Source: Kiloniellaceae bacterium
Lineage (GTDB): Bacteria > Pseudomonadota > Alphaproteobacteria > Kiloniellales > J153
Assembly (NCBI GenBank): GCA_021776115.1
Contig: JAJFGN010000058.1
Location: 1 to 64,000, forward strand
Reading direction: 5' to 3'
Length of the DNA stretch: 64,000 nucleotides
Below are positions 28,557 to 37,357 of this stretch, one piece after another. A program made the translations under genes and the position numbers. The notes below the pieces were generated by a model. The model did no database searches. It was not told the origin of the DNA and saw nothing but the letters and a program-made list of their open reading frames with translations. Each line of letters opens with the position of its first letter. The stretch's first letter is position 1.

Positions 28557-29291
28557 CTAAATCGCCCGGCATCTCGGGCCGCTTTCCTTTGCGGTTTCTT
28601 GCTCATCGCTGGCTTCACTTCCAGCGCGTTCCGAAGTATTCACCTCTTCGTCTGGGGGAATTTCCTCGTATTCAAGGCCCGCCATCAAAACGTCGACCAC
28701 GTCCGTCTTGGCGTTGTCGGGGTCGACGAATTTCACGCGAAGTGTGGCCTCGTTGATTTCGCAGATCGAGGTCGAAGGAATGAAGAATACGACCCCGGTG
28801 GCTTGTTCTCCCGGTGTTAGGTATTTCTCGACAAAGGATTTGTTGCTGTAATCGAAGGTTCTTGCTTTTCGCGCACTTTCCTCTGCGTTAGAGGCGACCA
28901 ATACGCCAATCAATCCAAAAGCAATGCCTGAGCCCACCACACTACCGGATTCTCCAACCGTGCTAACAACCACATTAACGTTGGAAGAGGCATACGCCCG
29001 GCCATCTGGCAATACGAGCTGCACGTCGGACGGCCGAACGAGCATCGCACGATCCAACCCGTTCTCAACGGTCAACTGGATTGCCAAGACATTCGAGCCG
29101 GTCAAATCGGCGTCGAACAAGGTCTTCTGTCGTTCCGCCTGAATATAAGGGTCTACGGCGGCAGCCAGTCCATCCACAACCGTCCAATCGGCCTTTTCAA
29201 TTTGCGGAATCGGCTGCGATGTCGGCGTATATGAAGCACAGGCCGACAAGGTTGCCGCCGCGAAAACGATCGTCCAGATTGCTTTCGTCAT
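28557..29291 (-). CDS. Lipoprotein of unknown function
   Basis: The signal MTKAIWTIVFAAATLSAC ends in a lipobox (LSAC), so the protein should be membrane-anchored. The mature region (about 225 residues) is strand-rich with a glycine segment (GSVVGSGIAFGLIGVLVAS) that may insert into a membrane. The C terminus is acidic and Glu/Ser-rich, probably disordered. The ATG at 29291 suits the signal peptide; GTG at 29303 is an alternative with AGGGAG very close upstream. No family is recognised. Confidence 0.75.
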   Translation of the reverse strand: MTKAIWTIVFAAATLSACASYTPTSQPIPQIEKADWTVVDGLAAAVDPYIQAERQKTLFDADLTGSNVLAIQLTVENGLDRAMLVRPSDVQLVLPDGRAYASSNVNVVVSTVGESGSVVGSGIAFGLIGVLVASNAEESARKARTFDYSNKSFVEKYLTPGEQATGVVFFIPSTSICEINEATLRVKFVDPDNAKTDVVDVLMAGLEYEEIPPDEEVNTSERAGSEASDEQETAKESGPRCRAI

Positions 29292-29358
29292 ATCGGTACT
29301 CACTCTCTCCCTAAAACGTGGCTGATGATCTGCTTAAGGATAAATAGATTGCACCGAC

Positions 29359-30195
29359 TCAATAGAACGAATCATCACTAACTTTACAACGCTCTCCGGG
29401 CGCGCGGGCCACCAGCGCAAAGACACGGTGGGGAATCTGCAGCGGATCGCCCGGAAAATCGCGCGCGAGGCGGGCCGCCAATGCGGCGTCGAAGTCGCTT
29501 ACGGCCTCGGCGGGGAGACTGCCCCCCACCCCGGCGCTGGCGCGAATTCGGCCGCACCAAGCTTCGTGGCTGTAGGCGACCGTTAGATCGGCGCTGAAGG
29601 TTTCGAGATCGAGGAAACCGGCGTCCGCCGCATCCCCCAGCCAGGCCGGATATAGCCCGCTACCGCCATCCATATCCCAGGCCGGGTTGTGCCGCAGGAT
29701 CAAATCTTCGGTCGCGGCCACGACATTGCCGGGCCGCGGGATCCAGTCGAAATGGCAAATCGCCAGGCGCCCCGCCGGGCGCAGCAATCTGCGGACCTCG
29801 CGCGCCGCCGCCGCCCGATCGAACCAATGCCAGCATTGTCCGGCGCTTACCGCGTCAAATGCACGGTCCGGCAAGCCGGTTGCATCGGCGCTCGCGCACC
29901 GCGTTTCGATCGCGAGGCCTTCCGCCGCCGCCAGGGTGCGCGCCTCGGCCAGCATGGCTTCCGAGATATCCAGCGCCGTGACGAGGGCGCCACGGCGGCC
30001 GAACCCGCGCGCCAAGCTGCCCGTACCGCTGCCCAGGTCCAAAATACGCTGCCCCGTGAGCCCCACGCCATGGCCGGCCAAACGCTCGAACAGCACTTCG
30101 GGAAAACCGGCTCGAAACTCTGCATAATCGCGGGCGGTCGGGCTAAAGTCCGTTTTCAAGCCTAATCCACACTTTAGATGTGACGCAGCGCACAC
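29359..30195 (-). CDS. Class I SAM-dependent methyltransferase
   Basis: A 278-residue Rossmann methyltransferase with the SAM motif ILDLGSGTGSLARGF, the acidic post-strand-2 residue in VTALDISEAML, SADATGLP and FDAVSAGQCWHWFD. The C-terminal half resembles UbiE/Trm9-like methyltransferases of small substrates. Start GTG at 30195 is tentative; a TTG some 13 codons later also fits. The substrate is unknown. Confidence 0.85.
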   Translation of the reverse strand: MCAASHLKCGLGLKTDFSPTARDYAEFRAGFPEVLFERLAGHGVGLTGQRILDLGSGTGSLARGFGRRGALVTALDISEAMLAEARTLAAAEGLAIETRCASADATGLPDRAFDAVSAGQCWHWFDRAAAAREVRRLLRPAGRLAICHFDWIPRPGNVVAATEDLILRHNPAWDMDGGSGLYPAWLGDAADAGFLDLETFSADLTVAYSHEAWCGRIRASAGVGGSLPAEAVSDFDAALAARLARDFPGDPLQIPHRVFALVARAPGERCKVSDDSFY

Positions 30196-30289
30196 ACGGC
30201 GCGGATGTCACATGACATTGAATTGACCGGAGCAGGGTTCAATACCATACAATTACCGTCAAGACCTTGTCGCCATGGAGGATCTGAAC

Positions 30290-30766
30290 ATGATCGCGCT
30301 TACCCGAGCCACTCTGGCCGCGCTGCTGAGCCTAGGATTGATCGTCACCGGGGCGCTGGCCGCCGGAGGTGGCGGCAGTTCCTCTACAACCCAAAAACAA
30401 GATTCCTACTACACCGAAGCAAAGAAAATGATCGAAGCGGGCGACTTTAAGATGGCGGTCATGTTGTTGGAGCAATCGGTCGACGAGAACCCGGCAAACC
30501 CCGACGCCTACAACTACCTTGGCTACAGCCTGCGCAAGTCGGGCAACCAGGCGGATGCGCTGGTCAACTATCAGAAAGCGCTTGCCCTCGACCCGGAGCA
30601 CAAGGGCGCCAACGAGTATCTGGGTGAGCTTTATCTTGAAATGAATGATCTCGATAAGGCCAAGGAGCGCCTCGCTGTTCTCGATAAGGCTTGTTTCTTT
30701 GGCTGCGACGAGCTTCGGGAGCTAAAGGCCGCGATCGAGAATTTCGAAGCCAAGCGCGGAAGCTGA
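30290..30766 (+). CDS. Exported TPR-repeat protein
   Basis: A 158-residue protein with a signal peptide (about 1-25, ending GALAA), a Gly/Ser stretch and two to three TPR units (YYTEAKKMIEAGDFKMAVMLL, AYNYLGYSLRKSGNQADALVNY and EYLGELYLEMNDLDKAKERL). Two Cys near the end (CFFGC) could form a short disulfide loop. The ATG at 30290 is chosen for GGAGG eight bases before it. Likely a periplasmic scaffold; partner unknown. It is convergent with the cyclase gene, the stops being 8 bp apart. Confidence 0.85.
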   Translation: MIALTRATLAALLSLGLIVTGALAAGGGGSSSTTQKQDSYYTEAKKMIEAGDFKMAVMLLEQSVDENPANPDAYNYLGYSLRKSGNQADALVNYQKALALDPEHKGANEYLGELYLEMNDLDKAKERLAVLDKACFFGCDELRELKAAIENFEAKRGS

Positions 30767-30774
30767 ACCAACAA

Positions 30775-32460
30775 TCAGGCTCCAGCCTTTGCGGTAACCG
30801 GCGCATCCGCCGCGACGGGTAGTTGCTGGGCGTTCTTGACAACGCGCACCGATAGGGCACCGGCACGTCCGCGCAGTTCGATCTCGCGGGCGGGAAAACC
30901 TGAAAGATCCAATTCGGCATGCCGGACCACCGGCTCGGACACGACGAGCTGGGCGCGAAGCTCCTTGGTCATCGCCTCGAGCCGGCTCGCGGTATTGACC
31001 GTATCTCCGATGGCGGTGACCGAGGTTGCGCGGCCATAGCCCATCTCGCCGACGATCACCGGTCCGCTATGAATCCCGATGCCGATGCGAAGCGGCCGGT
31101 CCAGTTCGTGCGCCAGGGCGTTGTTGACCTCGACCAGGCGCTCGGCCATGCGCCGGGCCGCCAACATCGCATTGCTGCTTCCGATCTCCACCCCGCGCTC
31201 GACGCCGAATAACGCCATGATGCCGTCGCCAACGAACTTATCGACGCGGCCGCCGGATTCTTCAACCGCCATGCCCATGGCGGCGAAATAGCGATTGAGA
31301 ACGAAAACGACGTCGTAAGGCAGCCGGTTTTCGGCCATGGCCGTGAAGTCGCGCATGTCGGCGAAGAGGACCGCGACTTCGCGCTCTTCACCGTGAATGT
31401 GACGCACGCGCCCATCGCTCGGCGAGGCGGAGGGCGGCAGGAGCGGTGCGACTTGCAGATCGGCCGTCGGACGGGTCTGGCATGCCAAACGCACGTTGGG
31501 GGCGGCACCGATGCGTTTGAGAACCTTGGCCTCGTCGTCGCTCGGCGGTGCCAAATTCTCCAATCCATGGCCCACCCGCACGCGGCAAGTTGAACAACGG
31601 CCGCGGCCGCCGCACACGGAAGCATGCGGGATTCCCGCCCCGCGGCTGGCTTCCAGAACCGTAGCGCCGGCGGCGACTAGCACGCGGCGGCCTTCGGGAT
31701 AGGTGATTTGCACAACGCCGCGCCGCCGGTTGTAGGCGCCGCGCAAGCCCCGCGCCACGAACGCCAGGGCAAGCAGCCCGCCGGCCAAGGCAAGAACAGC
31801 GATCTCCAGGTTTTCGATAAGCGCAACGCCAGCCTGGTCGGCGAAGTTAATTTCGTCCCTGGCGGCCGCCATCCATCGCTCGTCGCTAGCCAGACGAGCA
31901 ACCTCGCGGCCGGCGAAGACGAAACCGCCGAGGGCGGAGACTGGCATCAATATGGCGAAGGCATAGAGCGTGGGAATGGCCGCGCGGTACCATGGCTTTA
32001 GGCGCAGCCAAAAATGCAGGCCGATACAGGCGTGAATCCACACCACCACAAGGGTTATGGCCTGACGAATCCCCAGACCCGGGCTGAAACTAAAATATAT
32101 CAGCAGGACGTAGGCGTAATTATCATTGACGCCAAACACCTCGTGCGCGAAACGGGTACCCAGGATATGTAGGGCGATGAGCGGTGGGATCGCGAGGCCG
32201 AACAGAATTTGCGCGGCCTCCCACGGCGGCATCGCCAGACGCCTGCGGCGGTAAATCGACCATAGCGCTAGCCCGATATGTACCAGAAGAGCGCTGTAAA
32301 GCGCGATCGACATGACCGGGTTGCGCCAGGTGAACTCGAAGACCCGCCGGCCTGACTCGAGCGCTTCGAGCGATATAAGACCCAAACTGTGATTGATGAA
32401 ATGCGTGAAGACGTAGGTGAAAAGGATCAGGCCGGTGACCAGATGCAGGCGGCGGCGCAT
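30775..32460 (-). CDS. Membrane 2Fe-2S ferredoxin-adenylate/guanylate cyclase fusion
   Basis: A 561-residue protein in three parts. The first ~240 residues hold six or seven membrane segments rich in His (LHLVTG, THFINHS), reminiscent of b-type cytochrome anchors. A plant-type ferredoxin domain follows with Cys283, 289, 292 and 327. Last is a class III nucleotide cyclase: metal Asp368 (FADMRD) and Asp412 (FVGDG), and the transition-state Asn/Arg in VNTASRLEA. Related fusions (CyaC-type) are known in rhizobia and are thought to couple redox state to cAMP. The start ATG at 32460 is preferred to TTG at 32475. Confidence 0.9.
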   Translation of the reverse strand: MRRRLHLVTGLILFTYVFTHFINHSLGLISLEALESGRRVFEFTWRNPVMSIALYSALLVHIGLALWSIYRRRRLAMPPWEAAQILFGLAIPPLIALHILGTRFAHEVFGVNDNYAYVLLIYFSFSPGLGIRQAITLVVVWIHACIGLHFWLRLKPWYRAAIPTLYAFAILMPVSALGGFVFAGREVARLASDERWMAAARDEINFADQAGVALIENLEIAVLALAGGLLALAFVARGLRGAYNRRRGVVQITYPEGRRVLVAAGATVLEASRGAGIPHASVCGGRGRCSTCRVRVGHGLENLAPPSDDEAKVLKRIGAAPNVRLACQTRPTADLQVAPLLPPSASPSDGRVRHIHGEEREVAVLFADMRDFTAMAENRLPYDVVFVLNRYFAAMGMAVEESGGRVDKFVGDGIMALFGVERGVEIGSSNAMLAARRMAERLVEVNNALAHELDRPLRIGIGIHSGPVIVGEMGYGRATSVTAIGDTVNTASRLEAMTKELRAQLVVSEPVVRHAELDLSGFPAREIELRGRAGALSVRVVKNAQQLPVAADAPVTAKAGA

Positions 32461-32552
32461 GTTTCGGCCCGTCAATTGCTGATGGAGACCGCTGGGAACG
32501 CGGCGGAACGTCGCAATGATAGGGAGCCGAGACGTGGCCGCAAGCCGGAGAG

Positions 32553-32843
32553 TTGTCCCTGCCCCAGATATCTTGCGGTCGGAACCCGGCCTTGAACGAC
32601 TTTCCCCCAGACCGATCCGAGCGGCGCGCCCGGCGGCGGGCGGCGTTGGGCCGCAAGATCGACACCAGCGTCCCCTCGCCCTGTATCAGCGTTTGCCAGA
32701 TCGATAACGCGACCGGCGAGTGCTTGGGGTGCCGGCGCACAATCGACGAGATTCGGGACTGGCTCATCATGACCGCCGAAGAAAAAAATGCGGTCCTGGC
32801 CCGGCTCGCGCGGCGCCAAACGGCAACCAGCGATGACCGCTGA
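32553..32843 (+). CDS. DUF1289 domain protein
   Basis: The C-terminal half carries the DUF1289 signature SPCISVCQID and GECLGCRRTIDEIRDW, four cysteines likely binding metal, with MTAEEKNAVL after it. The first ~40 residues are basic and not conserved-looking. The start is uncertain: TTG at 32553 follows GGAG; a later TTG is possible. The stop overlaps the start of the EamA transporter. Function unknown. Confidence 0.82.
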   Translation: MSLPQISCGRNPALNDFPPDRSERRARRRAALGRKIDTSVPSPCISVCQIDNATGECLGCRRTIDEIRDWLIMTAEEKNAVLARLARRQTATSDDR

Positions 32844-33768
32844 CAACAGCACGAAGTTGAGCCGGCCGATCGAGGTTCTGCCCCCAGCGGGATTCGCGCT
32901 CTTGGCGGCGCTTAGCCTGTTTTGGGGCCTGAACTGGCCGTTCATGAAAATCGCCTTGAGCGAGATTTCGGTATGGCCGTTCCGCAGCCTTTGCCTGACC
33001 GTCGGCGGCAGCGCCCTGCTCTCGATGACCGTGCTCGGCGGCGGTTCCCTGCGTATCGCCAGCCGCGAGATTCGCCCGCTTTTGCTGTGCTCGCTCTTCA
33101 ATATTGTCGGATGGCATATATTTTCCGGCTACGGCGTCTCGTTGATGGCGGCGGGCCGCGCCTCGATCATCGCCTTCACCATGCCCGTGTGGGCGGCCGT
33201 GCTCGGCGGCATCGTCCTACGGGAGCATTTGAGCTGGCGGCGCTGGCTTGGGCTCGCGCTCGGCATGACGGGGCTCGCCGTCTTGATCGGGCCGGACCTT
33301 GGCACCGTTGGCCGCACGCCCTGGGGCGCGGCCTTCATGCTCGGCGCGGCGGTTTCTTGGGCCCTGGGAACCGTCCTCATGAAACGCTTCACCTGGAGTC
33401 TGCAGACCTCGGCTCTAGCGGGCTGGCAGCTTCTGATCGGCAGCATTCCAATAACGCTGGGCGCTTTGTGGATCGGCGATTGGCCCGATCCGGCAGCCTT
33501 GAGCCGGGAAGCCTTGGCTGCGACCGCCTACGTTCTGATCGTGCCGATGATTTTTTGTCACTGGGCCTGGTTTAAGGTCGTAAGCCTGTTTCCCGCGGTG
33601 CTCGCGGCCGTCGGCACGCTGGCGATCCCCATTGTCGGCGTCCTGTCCAGTGGGGTCATTCTGGGCGAGCCCGTTGGCGCGCGGGAGATTCTTGCCCTGG
33701 CCCTGGTCTGCACCGCCTTGGCTGTGGTCTTGATCTTGCCCGCGCTGCAGCGGCGGACATCGACATGA
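32833..33768 (+). CDS. EamA/RhaT family drug/metabolite transporter
   Basis: A 311-residue inner-membrane protein with ten predicted segments in two EamA halves; the family motifs LFWGLNWPFMKIAL and GVILGEPVGAREILALAL are visible. It probably exports or imports an amino acid or metabolite. The ATG at 32833 lies within the end of the DUF1289 gene, so the two are co-translated. Confidence 0.9.
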   Translation: MTADNSTKLSRPIEVLPPAGFALLAALSLFWGLNWPFMKIALSEISVWPFRSLCLTVGGSALLSMTVLGGGSLRIASREIRPLLLCSLFNIVGWHIFSGYGVSLMAAGRASIIAFTMPVWAAVLGGIVLREHLSWRRWLGLALGMTGLAVLIGPDLGTVGRTPWGAAFMLGAAVSWALGTVLMKRFTWSLQTSALAGWQLLIGSIPITLGALWIGDWPDPAALSREALAATAYVLIVPMIFCHWAWFKVVSLFPAVLAAVGTLAIPIVGVLSSGVILGEPVGAREILALALVCTALAVVLILPALQRRTST

Positions 33769-33854
33769 CCGAGAGGTTTGAGCTTAGAACCTCGTGCGCG
33801 CCCAAATTTTTCGCTAAACTCGACAGCGGACAAAAACTGGAAGGACACCAAAGC

Positions 33855-34274
33855 ATGCCGGACTCCGACGAGACACCGGTCCAGTCGGACGCCGAGGTCG
33901 AGGCGGAAGCCCTCGCCAAGGCGGAGAAGGATGAAGCCGAATGGAATCGGCAATGGTTACTTTTCCCGACCGTTAGCCAGGACGATGAAGGTAACTGGCG
34001 CTATTGGGACGTGCCGGAGGACAGCGGCGTCTATAACGAGGATTGGGCCGTCGGTGAGCGCTTGGCGCGCGAGACCGTGATCCAAATGCAGAACTTTCAG
34101 TCCGGCAGCAATGTCTTGCGCCGGATCATGCGCGAGATCGACTTCGAATCGACGGTTGCCCAGGGTTTTCTAACCCGGATCGAGGACATGTTGACCAATC
34201 CGGCGCTCTATCTGGAATCGCTCGAGCCCGGCGCGGTCCGGGCGAAGCTGCGCGCCAGTTCCACGGCGTCCTAG
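33855..34274 (+). CDS. Hypothetical acidic protein
   Basis: A 139-residue soluble protein. It has an acidic Ala/Glu-rich start, a Trp-rich middle (FPTVSQDDEGNWRYWDVP) and a helical tail. The ATG at 33855 follows GGAAGG. A longer frame begins at 33765, overlapping the transporter stop; its extra 30 residues are basic and less likely. It lies just upstream of the MetF homologue, probably in one operon. No family is recognised. Confidence 0.7.
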   Translation: MPDSDETPVQSDAEVEAEALAKAEKDEAEWNRQWLLFPTVSQDDEGNWRYWDVPEDSGVYNEDWAVGERLARETVIQMQNFQSGSNVLRRIMREIDFESTVAQGFLTRIEDMLTNPALYLESLEPGAVRAKLRASSTAS

Positions 34275-34278
34275 CACG

Positions 34279-35226
34279 GTGCCAGACGCCCCTAACGCCG
34301 TGCAGAAGTCGTCGGCTAGCCTAAGAGATCGCCTGAGCGAACAAGACTTCGCGATCACGGCGGAGGTCCCACCTCCGCTGGCCGCGGCCCCGGAAGCGAT
34401 GCTCGCCCTGGCCGCGCCCCTGCGCGACCGGGTTGACGCGATCAACGTGACCGATGCGGCCGGCGCCCGGATCGCCATGTCCAGTTTGGCGGCGGCGGCG
34501 ATCTTACGCCGTGCCGGGGTCGAGCCGATCCTGCAAATGACCTGCCGCGACCGCAACCGGATCGCCCTTGCCGGCGATCTCTTGGGGGCGGCGGCCTTGG
34601 GAGTCGAGAATATCTTGGTGCTGCATGGCGACGACCCAAGCCAGGGCGATGCGCCGGACGCCAAGCCGGTATTCGATTTGGACAGCCGCGAGGTTATGAG
34701 CCTGGCGCGGCAACTTCGCGACGAAGGTGTCTTACCCTCGGGACGGAAGATCGAATCGCCACCGCGGTTCTTCATCGGGGCCGCGGATTCGCCGCACGAC
34801 CCGGCCGCGGGTTGGCGGCCCGACACTTTAATCGCCAAGCAAGCGGCAGGCGCCGAGTTCGTGCAAACGCAGTTCTGCTTCAACGCCGGGGTCGTGCGCC
34901 GCTACATGGCGCGTTTGTCCGAATTTGGCTTGGCAGAGAAGTTGCGCTTTTTGATCGGGGTCGGACCGGTCGCCTCGGCGGCAAGCGCGCGCTGGATGAA
35001 CGAAAAGCTATTCGGCGTGCACGTGCCCGAACCGGTGATCGAGCGCCTGGAGCGAGCCGACGACCCGGCAGCCGAAGGCCAGCGGATCTGCGTCGAATTG
35101 ATTCATGAACTGCGCCAGATCGACGGCGTGGCCGGCGTGCATATCATGGCGCCGCGCGGTGGCGCGCCCGCGATCGCGAAGGTCATCGACGGCTTGTCTC
35201 AAACTCAGCGTGTGAGATTCAGATAG
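34279..35226 (+). CDS. Methylenetetrahydrofolate reductase family protein
   Basis: FAD-dependent TIM-barrel protein of 315 residues. AITAEVPPPLAAAPEAM places the catalytic Glu found in MetF, and INVTDAAGARIAMSSLAAAAIL, PILQMTCRDRN and NILVLHGDDPSQGD match the folate/FAD site of the family. It is more divergent than E. coli MetF, as in methyl-transfer or C1 catabolic versions. Start is GTG at 34279, four bases after the previous stop. It could feed or drain the methyl-THF pool used by the DmdA-like protein at 7526; that link is an inference. Confidence 0.85.
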   Translation: MPDAPNAVQKSSASLRDRLSEQDFAITAEVPPPLAAAPEAMLALAAPLRDRVDAINVTDAAGARIAMSSLAAAAILRRAGVEPILQMTCRDRNRIALAGDLLGAAALGVENILVLHGDDPSQGDAPDAKPVFDLDSREVMSLARQLRDEGVLPSGRKIESPPRFFIGAADSPHDPAAGWRPDTLIAKQAAGAEFVQTQFCFNAGVVRRYMARLSEFGLAEKLRFLIGVGPVASAASARWMNEKLFGVHVPEPVIERLERADDPAAEGQRICVELIHELRQIDGVAGVHIMAPRGGAPAIAKVIDGLSQTQRVRFR

Positions 35227-35260
35227 AGTCTGAGTTTCAGATAGAGTCTGAGTTTCAGAC
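35218..35260. repeat. Tandem 18-bp repeat at convergent gene ends
   Basis: TTCAGATAGAGTCTGAGT occurs twice head to tail (35218-35235, 35236-35253), then the first six bases recur. Each unit holds a small palindrome (CAGA-TAGAG-TCTG). The repeat covers the end of the MetF homologue and reaches the stop of the convergent 94-aa gene, so it could act in termination from both sides. Confidence 0.8.
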
Positions 35261-35539
35261 CGGGCGGTACTGCCGGCTATCCAGCAAAACGACCGCCGAG
35301 AGTGTCTTGTAGTCCAGATCCCGCCGGTTGCATGCAAGAACCGCGTGCTCCAGGTTTTGCCCGTCCCGGTAGACACGCGACACCCGCCAAACAACGGAAG
35401 GCAGGCCCACACGATGAAATCGCTGTCCGATTTCCAGCCGAGTCTCGCCCGCCACCCTGGCCGCCTTGACATGCCGCAAGAAAGCGGCCGGCGCGTTCTG
35501 CCAATCCGATAGGACCAGGGTTGAATCGCGTCTGTTCAT
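35255..35539 (-). CDS. Hypothetical protein (94 aa)
   Basis: A soluble basic protein with a beta-rich central region (RLEIGQRFHRVGLPSVVWRV, then RVYRDGQ) and a single Cys. The ATG at 35539 is eight bases after the stop of the small membrane protein gene, so they form a two-gene unit. The pattern suggests a small SH3-like barrel; no family name is certain. Confidence 0.6.
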   Translation of the reverse strand: MNRRDSTLVLSDWQNAPAAFLRHVKAARVAGETRLEIGQRFHRVGLPSVVWRVSRVYRDGQNLEHAVLACNRRDLDYKTLSAVVLLDSRQYRPV

Positions 35540-35546
35540 GGCATGT

Positions 35547-35681
35547 CTAGAGGTTCAACCAACCCAGCATGTAAAACACGCCGACAAATATGGCGACCCC
35601 AATCAAAATGCCCTCTAGGCGATAAAACGCGCGGCGCTTGCCTTCGCGCGGCAGTTTACTCTCCGTCACGGATCTATACAT
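35547..35681 (-). CDS. Small single-span membrane protein (44 aa)
   Basis: ATG at 35681 with GGGAG six bases upstream opens a 44-codon frame. A basic front (KLPREGKRRAFYR) precedes one membrane segment (GILIGVAIFVGVFYMLGWL) that runs almost to the C terminus, predicting an N-in orientation. It sits seven bases before the 94-aa gene on the same strand. No family is known to me. The ribosome site, hydrophobic pattern and coupling support a real gene. Confidence 0.65.
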   Translation of the reverse strand: MYRSVTESKLPREGKRRAFYRLEGILIGVAIFVGVFYMLGWLNL

Positions 35682-36053
35682 CTATGTCTCCCACCGGCCG
35701 CGAATTTTCGCCGCTTTCGCGGCGGCGCGGCCATGCCGGCCTGAAGGCCGATCTATCGTTGGCGATCATCATACCACATTCCGGGCCTGAGTCTCGTGCC
35801 GGATTTCAGGTGATTGTAGGAACGCGAATCGGATAAGTTTAGGGGAGTTCGCCGCCGAATCGCGATGCCGCGCGAGTTGCGCACATCCTGCGCCGCGATT
35901 GAAAGACTCTATCTTCGTCTGTCGTGAAGCCCGCTCTCCTGCTGGCATTGACACTCATTTAAACCCGGCAGTAGAGTGATTTCTTTCCATGAGTCTCCAT
36001 GCGGGATGTTCATGACGAAGGGGTTCAATACTAATTAAATCTGGGAGGAGTCG
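35682..36053. other. Intergenic region upstream of the PQQ module
   Basis: Holds the divergent control regions of the small membrane protein gene and the PQQ dehydrogenase. A GCCGCTTTCGCGGC-type hairpin lies near 35711. No further coding frame is convincing. Confidence 0.55.
35947..35976 (+). promoter_or_regulatory. Possible promoter of the PQQ dehydrogenase
   Basis: TTGACA (35947-35952), 18 bases, TAGAGT (35971-35976), 78 bp before the start codon. The -35 is perfect; the -10 is a moderate match to sigma-70. Confidence 0.5.
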
Positions 36054-37331
36054 ATGAAAACGGGCGGTCTTTTCTTATCAAGCGTAAGCCTGACGTTGCT
36101 ACTATTTGCGAATCCGAGCTTCGCGGCGGGCGATGAAGCGAATCTCTCTAAACTGGGCGTCTTCAAGAAAACCGATACCGGCGCGATGGAGCGCGTGCCG
36201 CAAGGCGGCAAGTATGCGGAGAACCTGAAGAAAATCCTTCAGCAAATCAAAATGCCCGATGGCTTCAAGATCGAGCTTTTCGCGATCGTGCCCGATGCAA
36301 GAAATATGGCGGTTAGCCGGAACAAGGCCACCGTCTGGGTAGGCACGAGGAAATCCGCAGTCTGGTCGGTAACGGACAGGGATATGGACAACGTCGCCGA
36401 CACGGTGGAAGCCTTCAGCCCGAGCGTCAAGTTCGATATCCCGAACGGCGTCTGCTATTCGAAGGACGGTTTCCTATTCATCGCGGAGAGAAACCGCGTG
36501 ATGATGTTCCCGGCCGCGGAATACTTCATGGAAGGCTCCGACACGGTCGCGATCCCGATCGTGAAACAAGGCGATCTGATTCCCGAGGACGAAGAGTCGT
36601 ACAACCATACCGCGCGCGTATGTGCGATCGGCCCGGACAACAAGCTTTATGTCAGTTTAGGGCAGCCGTTCAACGTAACCCCGCCTGAGAAAGTGGAGCT
36701 CTATGCCAAAGTTGGCATCGGCGGCATGATCCGCATGAACAGGGACGGCTCGGAGCGCGAGGTGGTGGCCACCGGAATTCGTAATTCGGTCGGTCATGCC
36801 TTCAATCCTCAAGACGGCAGCCTCTGGTTCACAGACAATCAGGTCGACGGCATGGGGGACGAGATTCCGCCGGGCGAGCTGAACAAGATGCCCGAAATGG
36901 GCATGTGGTACGGCCACCCCTACTATGGCGGCGGCAGCACCAGAACCAACGAGTACAAAGACCAGTCGATTCCCGACGACCGGGCGGCCAAGTATGTGCC
37001 GCCTCAGGTTGAAATGGCCGCTCACGCCGCGGACCTGGGAATGATGTTCTACACGGGTAAGATGTTTCCCAAGAAATACCGCAACGCAATCTTCAGTGCC
37101 CAGCATGGGTCCTGGAACGCCGTGGTCCCCAGAGGCGCCAGGGTCATGGTCACCTACCTGGACGATGACGGGAACGCCGCGAGCACGGAGCCCTTCGCCG
37201 AAGGTTGGATGAACGAGAACGGTGTCTACCTCGGCCGGCCGGTTGACGTGCAACAGTACGTCGATGGTTCGATCTTGGTATCGGACGACAAGGCTGGGGC
37301 GATTTACCGCATCTCCTACAGCGGCAACTAA
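36054..37331 (+). CDS. Periplasmic PQQ-dependent sugar/aldose dehydrogenase
   Basis: A 425-residue exported protein (signal peptide 1-25, ending SFA) with the six-bladed propeller of soluble glucose and sorbosone dehydrogenases (GSDH fold). MPDGFKIELFA, the PQQ/Ca-site region QHGSWN and the metal-binding loop GIRNSVGHAFNP are visible. It would oxidise a sugar or aldehyde in the periplasm with PQQ as cofactor. The ATG at 36054 follows GGGAGGAG. The next genes encode a cytochrome c and PQQ synthesis, which supports the cofactor call. Confidence 0.9.
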   Translation: MKTGGLFLSSVSLTLLLFANPSFAAGDEANLSKLGVFKKTDTGAMERVPQGGKYAENLKKILQQIKMPDGFKIELFAIVPDARNMAVSRNKATVWVGTRKSAVWSVTDRDMDNVADTVEAFSPSVKFDIPNGVCYSKDGFLFIAERNRVMMFPAAEYFMEGSDTVAIPIVKQGDLIPEDEESYNHTARVCAIGPDNKLYVSLGQPFNVTPPEKVELYAKVGIGGMIRMNRDGSEREVVATGIRNSVGHAFNPQDGSLWFTDNQVDGMGDEIPPGELNKMPEMGMWYGHPYYGGGSTRTNEYKDQSIPDDRAAKYVPPQVEMAAHAADLGMMFYTGKMFPKKYRNAIFSAQHGSWNAVVPRGARVMVTYLDDDGNAASTEPFAEGWMNENGVYLGRPVDVQQYVDGSILVSDDKAGAIYRISYSGN

Positions 37332-37357
37332 CCTCTAGTCGAACCGATAACATTGGA

